Below are positions 55,919-64,000 of a stretch of DNA of 64,000 bases, piece after piece. The position numbers were made by a program, and so were the translations under genes. This DNA is from Pseudovirgaria hyperparasitica (Eukaryota > Ascomycota > Dothideomycetes > Acrospermales > Acrospermaceae). The first letter of the stretch is position 1. Every line of letters starts with the position of its first letter. The stretch lies in assembly GCF_010093815.1 (NCBI RefSeq), contig NW_022985567.1, positions 521,367-585,366 on the forward strand. The letters run 5' to 3'. The notes beneath the pieces are model-generated. The model was not told the origin of the DNA. It worked only from the letters and a program-made list of their open reading frames with translations, and did no database searches.

Positions 55919-57613
55919 GGCGGCCAATTAGAGGTGGGCGTGATTCCAGTAACTGAGTACCATTGACATGAAGAAGACAAGACTCTATGCCTCAAGTGTG
56001 GAAGCTTAGGGAAGGACTAAGACAGCGTCAATTATCGATGAGTAGCAACTTAACCTGAAACGCATATATGTGTATTGTACAAGCACACCGAGCACCAAAA
56101 TAGAACCTTGCGATGATAACAGTCGTCACCAGATGAAGCCACACGAGAATGCATGCAGCTTTGTGATGGTCCGAGGCAGTTGACGCAACATAGAAGCCTC
56201 GTTTTCCGCGTAATGCCTGACCATACAGCGACCCATAGTAACAGCCACCCGGGCCGTGGACGTCAGACACACAAGCTCCGGCGGCTTGCGATGACTAGAA
56301 GAAAGGGCAAGAAAAGGAGAGATCAAGTGTGGAGATAGGTCAACACATGGACCAAAGAAGGAACAATAGCCTGTAGGACTCGACGATGGATAAACGGCAG
56401 AAACGTTGTACCGGTCCCGGCGGGAACGAAGTGACTATGCAATGGACGTTGACGTTTGATACCTGATGCCAAGATTCGCAAGCTCTTCCATATTGGTCTT
56501 AGTCGCTTCGCCCAGGCTGAGGCTGCGAACCAAATGCGTAACACAGTCCACACTGTCACCGTACGACTGGAATTAGTACAGCACCTGTTCATGAGCCATA
56601 GTGTCGGAGCCGGAGAGTATGCTTGTATTCCAAGCCGAAGCATCAGGTACGAGTGGCTGTGCCTGAGCATCGCCAGGCATTTAGACCCCTATACTTTGCA
56701 AACTTTGCAATCATACAGATCATGTGGCTAAGGTGTTCAATTGCTATTCGTGCATTGCTCCTTATCGACAGAGTTTGTACTTGTCCGTCAGTGACTCAAC
56801 TTAGTGTGTGCCGAGATGAAGTACGTATAGCATATCCCAATTCAACCGCTGGGACGGATTTTCGATCTCGCCAACAGCCACAGACCCATGACGTTCCACG
56901 AGTCTCAACCGCCATTGTCCCGAATGGCATATATGAGAATCAAACACCACACTGTGAGCCTGATGTGTTCGACGGTCAAAAAATCGCTGACGTTAAGCTC
57001 TCGCTTACCTCGTATTGAGGATTGCACGGCGCCCAGTATAATGACGCGGCCTGTCTCGGCTGCAGATGCTAAGCCTCTTAGGTACGAAAAACCCTGATGC
57101 CTGACATTTTTGGTATTGTGATGATGCAGTTCATGTCGATTGAAGATAAATATGCGCTGCCGCGAAAAGACTACGTACCTACTATCGTCAATACCTACTT
57201 TGCTAACCTGCAGGTTCCGCGTGGCCAGAAGCAGGCATAATCGAGTCCTGGAAAACATGTTTTATGGCAGGTTTCGCGATTAGCTACATGGCGCTCACCA
57301 AACAATGTTGGTATTTGAAATGCCTTCCATGTATGAAAATATGGCTATGCCAATACGCAGACTTGGCTTGCATACACTGTTATCAACCTACGATTGATCC
57401 GCAGCTTTTCCTGTCTTGTCTGTCGAGGTTCCGAATAGCCTTTATGATGATATGATGAGAAGATTGAGATATTGATGTGTTAAAACATCCGTGAACGATA
57501 TCGAGTTGCTTTTTCTCTCGACAGACTTGAGCGCCTTTGTCCGAAGTAGTGATACACTGGTCCGACAAACGCACAGGGCTGGAGTTTTCGATGACTATGT
57601 CCCATATCCCATC
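55919..57613. other. Long intergenic region without a supportable gene
   Basis: 1.7 kb. Overlapping frames at 56028-57258 on both strands have no domain, signal peptide or coherent splice sites. May hold a decayed gene, but I cannot show it. Confidence 0.45.
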
Positions 57614-59466
57614 TCAGTAGCCTGGCAAAATCGTTAGCTCCATGTTCTTCGATAGCAATGTTGATCTGATTGACTTACCGCTTTGCTCCTTCCTCTGATC
57701 CGTGTCATCGTCATTATCATCATTATTTGCTCCCTTCCTCCATTCTGAAGCACTTCCCTTTGCTTCGCTCATGGCCTTTGCATCACCTCTCAGCTTCTCG
57801 AAATAAGCTTTGATATCCTCTGCGCCCACGGCTTCCCCACTTTCCGCAAAAGGTTTGAGAAAGGTCTTAACTTTGTCTTTAAGCTGAGCGTAGACCATAG
57901 CCCCTTCAATAGCTCTGACTCGATCCATGTTGCTGAAAGCTGCTTCTCCCCTGTCTAAGAGACTTCCGGTCCCAACACTTCCGCCCGCTGCTGCCTCTCC
58001 GTCATCGGACATGGGCGGTTCATATGTCTCCTCTTCTTCGATGAGTTGCGGATTCTGTTTCAGTAGGGGAAAGCAATCTGAACATTTACACATATGTTCG
58101 CGAAAGTCAACCTTCAAGAACAACGAAATTTGTCCGGCTGGGGCAGGAGCTAATGAGGTCCGCTTGCATGACGCAGGATTCTGACTGCCACTCGCATTAG
58201 CTACAGTGAGAAGTAGCTCAGGAGAACATAGTTCGGACTTCTGGCGCTTAACGCCATCAGCCGCGACTTCTACTTCATCGTCTGCTGGAGACTTTCGCTT
58301 TCTTGAATTATCTTCTGCCTTCGTATCAAAGTCAGAATGAGAGTCGATAGGCTGTGAAATGATCTTCGCTGGCTGTCGCGTGACGGGACCATCCTTCTGG
58401 TAGGGTACGCCATCGAGATATCCAGGTGCACCGGAATACTGCTTGATCCACGGAAAAGCGTCTGCACATTTGTAGCAAATGAGATACTCGAAATCATCTT
58501 CTCTTGGGAATCCGTCCGGTACAATTTCGTCGTCGTCATCATCTTCATCTGTTTCGTCATCGACCACGGGCGGAGCTCTATCGGTATCGCTCGTAGTAGT
58601 CGTACTTATCGTGCGATTCTCTGAACCGTTCTCTTGAATTGTGCTTAACCCATTGGTTGCTTGTCGATCCTTATCGTCGTTGGTCTTCCTGCATGCCTGC
58701 TTTATCCGTTCGATTTCAGCAACATGCTTCCTCCAATCACTTCGGCCAAATCCAACAAGGCATTCGGAATGCCACCAATCTTCTCCGCATCCTCCTTCTT
58801 CGACTGTGCCTAAGCCCATACACTGGAACATGGTACCCTTTTCTTGGTGTGGATCATAGTCTTCCCCGCAGCCGCAGAATCTGTTTTGAAAGTTCTGATT
58901 GTATCTGTTGCTCTTTGCCGGCGCTTCACCGGTTATATTGCCCTTGATGCCAGTAGCCTCATCTCGTCTTAAAGTGCAAGGGGCAGACGTCGGTAGTCGA
59001 GTAGTGCCACAGTCGCAGACAAAATTACGCTTGGCGAACAGCTCGACTAAGGTATGTTCGCCATGGCACGAAATGGAGCAGGAGTAACACACACCCGCTG
59101 GTGTGTAGGACTCGTCAGGTGTTCGCGGGGGAGGATTACAGGTCAGGCAGGAAAAGAGGTTCTGTTTCAATGCGCCGAAAGGTCGAGTACATGTATCGAA
59201 TTGCTGGAATCATTATCAGTACGCGTTACTCACGTCCAAAGTATGCATACGTATGGGAGGGCCTCGCGCGCATCGGCTTCAAGTTGTAGTTGACTACTGA
59301 TGAATCTGAAAGAGAGTTGCGGTTAGTTTGTGTATGGCATGGACTATTGTCAAGTCCTCAGTACTCACTCTGCAGCTGTTTGTGAGTTTTCGGATTGTTG
59401 CGATATGCTATTTGACCTGTGGAGGTCGGCTTGCGCCTGCGCAGCCATATCAATGCGGCTTGCCAT
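57614..59466 (-). CDS. UBR7/Mlo2-like protein (UBR box and PHD-type zinc finger)
   Basis: Exons 59369-59466, 59251-59305, 57679-59203 and 57614-57621 give 561 residues. UBR7 is a putative N-recognin-type E3 ligase tied to histone H2B; Mlo2 is its fission-yeast relative. The N-terminus AAEFISSQLQLEADAREALP leads into the UBR box (FDTCTRPFGALKQ, FSCLTC, GVCYSCSISCHGEHTLVELF, FVCDCG). A PHD-like finger follows (NRFCGCGEDYDPHQ, MFQCMGLG, DWWHSECLVGFGR). The middle is acidic and disordered, with later zinc-ligand pairs (EYLICYKCADAF, HMCKCSDCFPLL). The last coding exon is only 8 nt (Gly-Tyr-stop). Splice junctions rebuild the family sequence at three places. Confidence 0.92.
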
Positions 59467-59902
59467 CTTCGTGCAGCAGACACAGAGCGAAGTAGTAGTT
59501 GTAGATTTCAGTAAGAAAGAGTGCGATGATGCGCCGTTTCTTGAAGGCTGAAGTTTTTGTTAAGTCCTCGAAGTATAATGTTATACACAAGGCGCGTCGC
59601 ATTTGCGCGGCGATACGAGGCCAAAGTCCGGTTCGCGCTAAGCTTCATTTGGAGTAAATTGAAGCGCGCCCGCGCGTGTTCTTGGCACATCTCCAACGCG
59701 TCGCGCCGTTCAGTTTCCCCTCTGTCCAAGCGCTGAGCCATCATTCAACTGTGAACACCACCACAACATTCCCGTCATCTACATCAGCGCCTGTGACTCT
59801 GTCTAGAATACTAATTGAAACTCGCAATGAGGTAGTCTCTGCCCGTAACATTTCTATGACTCCAAAGTACTGATATGACATAGTTCCCCTCTAAGACCTA
59901 GC
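59467..59902. promoter_or_regulatory. Shared divergent promoter UBR7-like / MCM2
   Basis: 436 bp between start codons facing apart. Contains ACGCGTCG at 59696-59703 and other GCGCG-rich stretches near 59590-59680. Confidence 0.6.
59696..59703. promoter_or_regulatory. MluI cell-cycle box above MCM2
   Basis: ACGCGTCG with the MCB core ACGCGT, about 200 bp above the MCM2 start. It shares eight bases with the CDC7/CND1 and MCM4 sites. Confidence 0.5.
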
Positions 59903-62587
59903 ATGTCGTCTGCGAATCGAGGTCCTCGTCCAGCAAACTCCCGCAAGCGCTCGAGAGAGCCTGAAGACGATCTTCCATCATCTGCCGCACACCCTCCTTC
60001 AAGCCGTAAGTTTGACAGTATCTTCGTCCTAGGTCATTTTTGTTGACCACCCTAACAGCACCTCCTTCTTCACCGCCGGTTTTCCCTGGAGGATTTGAAG
60101 ACGATGACGAAGCAGGAATAGATCCGGACGACGATCCAATCGGTGATATCGACGATGCTGATGAAATGGCCGAAGATGAAGCTGGAATAGATTTATTTGC
60201 CGACAACTTCGATAAAGATTATGCAGAGGCCGACAATGACGGATATAGAGGACGTGACATCGACGATGAAGGCGATTACGAAGAGCTCGATCCTGCAGAA
60301 CGTAGAAAACTCGAGGCAGCCCTGAACCAGCGCGACAGAGCTCTCGCTCGAGCTCGGAAAATGCCATCTGCCTTCCTACCAGACGACGATGATGATGGCG
60401 CGGTCGATCTCATGCGACAACGCCGTCGCAGACGTGGGAGGTACGATGAGGATCAAGACGAAGAGATGGACGTGATGCAAGAGGAACTCCCTATTGAAGC
60501 CCTCCAGGATGTCAAGGCGGCAAGTCTGACAGACTGGGTCGCACAAGCTGCTGTCGAGAGGACCATCGCAAGGGAATTCAAGGCATTTCTGACGACATAT
60601 ACAGACGAACATGGCACTTCCGTGTATGGTACACGAATCAGAACACTGGGAGAAGTCAACGCAGAATCTCTGGAAGTCTCCTTTGACCATCTTTCTGACT
60701 CTAAAGCAACGCTGGCCTACTTCTTGGCCAATGCACCCTCAGAAATGCTCCAAATATTCGATCGCGTCGCTATGGAGGTCACGCTGCTCCACTATCCAGA
60801 CTACGAGCAGATTCATTCTGAAATCCACGTACGAATCAGCGACCTGCCCGTTCAATATACACTTCGTCAACTTCGTCAGACCCATCTCAACTGTCTTGTG
60901 CGAGTTAGTGGTGTGGTAACTCGCCGTACAGGCGTATTTCCTCAGCTTAAACTTGTCAAGTTTGACTGTCAGAAGTGTGGTATTACGTTGGGGCCATTCC
61001 AGCAAGAGTCGAATGTCGAAGTGAAGATTTCTTACTGCCAGAACTGCCAGTCCAAAGGCCCCTTTACTTTGAACACCGAAAAGACGATATACCGGAACTA
61101 TCAAAAATTGACCCTTCAGGAGTCTCCGGGAACTGTTCCTGCAGGCCGTTTGCCCCGGCAACGTGAGGTCATCCTCCTCTGGGATCTGATTGATTCTGCC
61201 AAACCCGGGGAAGAAGTTGAAATTACTGGAATCTACCGTAACAATTACGATGCGCAATTAAATAACAAGAACGGTTTCCCAGTGTTCGCTACGATTCTCG
61301 AAGCCAACTATGTTGTCAAGTCCCATGATCAGTTGGCCGGCTTCAGGCTCACAGAAGAAGATGAACGTGAGATCCGCAAATTGTCCAAGGATCCGAAGAT
61401 TGTGGACAAGATCATTGCTTCTATCGCACCGAGTATCTACGGTCACACTGACATCAAGACTGCCGTCGCGCTTTCTTTATTCGGAGGTGTGAGTAAAGTA
61501 GCGCAAGGAAAGCATGCAATTCGTGGTGACATCAACATTCTTCTACTTGGCGATCCTGGTACGGCGAAGTCACAAGTACTAAAATATGTTGAGAAGACGG
61601 CACATCGCGCTGTTTTTGCTACAGGTCAAGGTGCTAGTGCTGTCGGTCTGACGGCCAGCGTCCGCCGTGACCCTTTGACAGCAGAATGGACGTTAGAGGG
61701 CGGTGCTTTGGTCCTCGCGGACAGGGGCACCTGTCTGATCGATGAATTTGACAAGATGAATGACCAAGACCGAACATCCATTCACGAAGCTATGGAGCAG
61801 CAAACGATATCCATATCCAAGGCCGGTATCGTCACCACCCTTCAGGCTCGTTGTGCGATTGTAGCAGCTGCCAATCCTATCGGTGGGCGTTACAACAGCA
61901 CCATCCCATTCTCTCAGAATGTCGAGTTGACAGAGCCTATCCTGTCTCGTTTCGACATTCTTTGCGTGGTGAGAGACACTGTGGACCCAAGCGAAGATGA
62001 GCGTTTGGCGAACTTCGTGGTGAACTCGCACGGTCGTGCCCATCCTACCAATGCTGCAGGCAGCAATCCGAACAACCCAAATGTTTCTTCGGCTATGGAT
62101 GTTGATGTCGAATCAGACTACCCGAAGCAGGAGGGCGAGATCCCTCAAGAACTACTCAGGAAGTACATTCTATACGCTCGTGAGAAGTGCAGCCCGAAAC
62201 TGTACCAAATGGATCAAGACAAGCTTGCTCGTCTGTTCGCAGACATGCGTAGAGAGTCTTTAGCTACTGGAGCATACCCGATCACTGTAAGTTACCCGTA
62301 TTGACGTTGTCTTACAGAATCTAATCAGATCCCAGGTTCGTCACTTAGAAGCCATCATTCGTACCGCTGAAGCGTTTGCCAAGATGCGTCTTTCTGAATT
62401 CTGCAGCTCGGTAGATCTCGACCGTGCCATTGCTGTCGCGGTTGACTCGTTCGTGGGCAGTCAGAAGGTCAGCTGTAAGAAGGCACTTGCTAGGGCGTTC
62501 GCCAAATATACCCTTGCCAGACCTGGGGCTGTGAAACCTACAGGCCGGGTCTCAGGAAGGACGCAACAGGTCAATGTACGGGTATGA
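59903..62587 (+). CDS. mcm2: DNA replication licensing factor MCM2
   Basis: Exons 59903-60005, 60059-62286 and 62336-62587 (introns 53 and 49 nt) give 860 residues. MCM2 is a subunit of the replicative helicase and the main Cdc7 substrate. The acidic N-terminal tail (PPVFPGGFEDDDEAGID, then DEAGIDLFADNFDKDY) is the MCM2-type histone-binding region. A zinc finger follows (CQKCGITLGPFQQ ... CQNCQS), then Walker A GDPGTAKSQVLKY, Walker B CLIDEFDKM, NPIGGRYNSTIPFSQNVEL and the arginine finger ILSRFDILCVV. The C-terminal exon adds the winged helix (VRHLEAIIRTAEAFAKMRLSE). Very secure. Confidence 0.97.
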
Positions 62588-62784
62588 GGTTGAGTTTACT
62601 AGCGAAGGCGAATGGTATGGAAAGGGACGATACTCTGGGGTGACGTGTTTCAGAAGGGAAGATGAAGCATGAAGGAGTTCTGGGTTATCCGTACCACTAG
62701 CACTGTTCTACGGAAGATTTAATGTACATGTACAGGCTGTCGAAATATCAGATTTACACAACGAGCAATGTTTATATACATCAG

Positions 62785-63949
62785 TTACTGCCAAGCCTCG
62801 TTGACGAGAATCCCAAATGGATCCCTATCCCTTTCGCTTACTTCCACCTCGACCGTCTCATCACTCATCGCTTCTTCATCTCCGCCTGTCTCTTCCTTCC
62901 TGATCTTCTCCCACTCCTCCTTCACAGTCTCCAACAACTGCGCCCGCAACACCCCGTGCAAGAACCCCCTCTCCGTATTACTATGAAAAAGCGTAACGAC
63001 ACTTTGCCCACTTTCAATCGCCGCCAACGCCTCATGATGCGACAACTCCCCGGTAAACAACATATCAACACCACTCAACCCCGCAAACAGCGAGCCCCCG
63101 CTCCCCGCACAGATGCCAACCGACTTTACACTGATCTCGTCAACTGCCTTACCCTGGGGAATAGCAATCGGGAAGCCCTTCGGATTGCCCACGCCCGCCG
63201 CCACGCGCTCGATGAGCGCTGCAAGCGGCTGTGCTTCGGCGAAACGCACAATGCGGCCCATGCCTGCTCCCGGGCGGTCGGGGAAGTCGACGGGCTTGAT
63301 GGGTGCGCGAGTGTGCTTTGTGACACCAAGATTTAGTGCTGTGTTAACCTGTGATGCAGACGGGTAGTGCTGGAGCTGGAACGTGGGGCGCTTCTGGGTG
63401 AAGGGGTCGTCAGTAGGCTTGGTGCTGGGGGTGGGTTGGGAGTGCGAGGGGTTTGGAGGAGTTTGGCCAGTTATGATGTCTGCGAGCCAGTCGCCTAGAC
63501 CTCCGGGAGCGCAGTCAATGGCAGTATGAGGGGAGTAGACCTTTTGATGGGTTAGTGGTACCGGGAATAGGAGAGATTTGGGAAGGACATGCGCTTATGC
63601 CTGCTGCGGCCAAGCGTAGGAGAGATTGTTGTTGGCTGTTTGCGAGGGTGATTGATTTGAGACCACGGAATATTATGGGATCTGATGGCATTAGAGGCGA
63701 GAAGTCAATGGTCGTGAGTGGACATACGGTATGCTATTATAATCGAAGCTTTTCGTTCAATTGCTTCATCCGTTACCGCTTTCGTGAGATCGACAGTGAG
63801 AAGCACTGAGTTCCTTTGTCGGCGCGATGGATCAAAGGGAGCTTCGAGTAACACTTTGGTCATCAGTACAACGGTTATAATTGAATTTTGAAATCATGAA
63901 CAGACGCCCTGTATTGTCCCATGCCTTCTCCGCCAAATCCTCCGGATAG
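62785..63949 (-). CDS. NIF3-family protein (5' end outside window)
   Basis: Coding parts 63906-63949, 63728-63853, 63593-63681 and 62785-63540; the 5' exon or exons lie beyond position 64000 behind an acceptor at 63950-63951. NIF3/DUF34 proteins are conserved metal-binding proteins of uncertain role. Family blocks: YPEDLAEKAWDNTGLLLEAPF, SVLLTVDLTKAVTDEAIE, IIIAYHPIIFRGLKSIT with the metal His, SVYSPHTAIDC, then VGICAGSGGSLF and DMLFTGELSHHEAL near the C-terminus. The intron 63541-63592 has a GC donor (GCATGT) with a good CTAAC branch, so it is a GC-AG intron. The donor at 63905 (GTCTGT) is uncommon. Confidence 0.9.
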
Positions 63950-64000
63950 CTGTACTTGTCAGTAAACAAGCTCTAGGAGGAGCAATGCAAAGATGGACAT

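Noticed and set aside
56028-57258. Overlapping open frames as a decayed gene
   Set aside because: No recognisable domain remains on either strand, so a pseudogene call cannot be supported.

Overview
The window looks like nuclear DNA of a filamentous ascomycete (Pezizomycotina; a Dothideomycete is my guess and cannot be proved from sequence alone). Genes are dense and face both ways. Nearly every gene has 1-5 introns of about 45-70 nt with GTAAGT/GTATGT-type donors, CTAAC/CTGAC branch sites and CAG/TAG acceptors. The families are typically fungal (Zn2Cys6 factor, HET domain, GH131 with CBM1, DUF3328/UstYa). I rebuilt exon structures by hand: 29 protein-coding genes, two of them cut by the window edges. 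I recognised no tRNA, rRNA, CRISPR array or intact transposon.

Positions 1-24,637 are a housekeeping block: a DEK_C chromatin-type protein (partial), trehalose-6-phosphate synthase, mitochondrial ribosomal protein S17, the Cdc7 kinase divergent from condensin subunit Cnd1, a secreted I9-type protease inhibitor, an AIM9-like phosphotransferase, a short-chain dehydrogenase, NEDD8, elongin A, THO subunit 7, tubulin cofactor A and MCM4.

Positions 24,638-43,632 are an accessory region with long intergenic stretches and simple repeats. Its core, 26,471-37,288, is a candidate gene cluster for a ribosomally made, modified peptide of the dikaritin type (the ustiloxin/phomopsin/asperipin class). It has two membrane-anchored DUF3328 (UstYa-like) proteins, a secreted precursor with 12 copies of a peptide separated by Lys-Arg Kex2 sites, a membrane-anchored tyrosinase and an O-methyltransferase. 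The expected logic is: the precursor enters the secretory pathway, Kex2 cuts it at each KR, DUF3328 proteins and tyrosinase oxidise or cyclise the Tyr-containing core, and the methyltransferase may decorate it. The repeated core VVYPDY is not one I recognise from described members. This is the most interesting system in the window. A HET-domain gene and a GH43 arabinanase-type gene follow.

Positions 43,633-64,000 return to conserved genes mixed with accessory ones: ribosomal protein eL42, a DUF1772 membrane protein, the inner nuclear membrane protein Src1/Heh, an unidentified multi-pass membrane protein, a GH131-CBM1 secreted glucanase, a Zn2Cys6 regulator, a UBR7/Mlo2-like protein divergent from MCM2, and a NIF3-family protein (partial). 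Three replication-initiation genes (CDC7, MCM4, MCM2) lie in this one window. Each has an ACGCGTCG (MluI cell-cycle box type) site in its upstream region, which suggests shared G1/S control.
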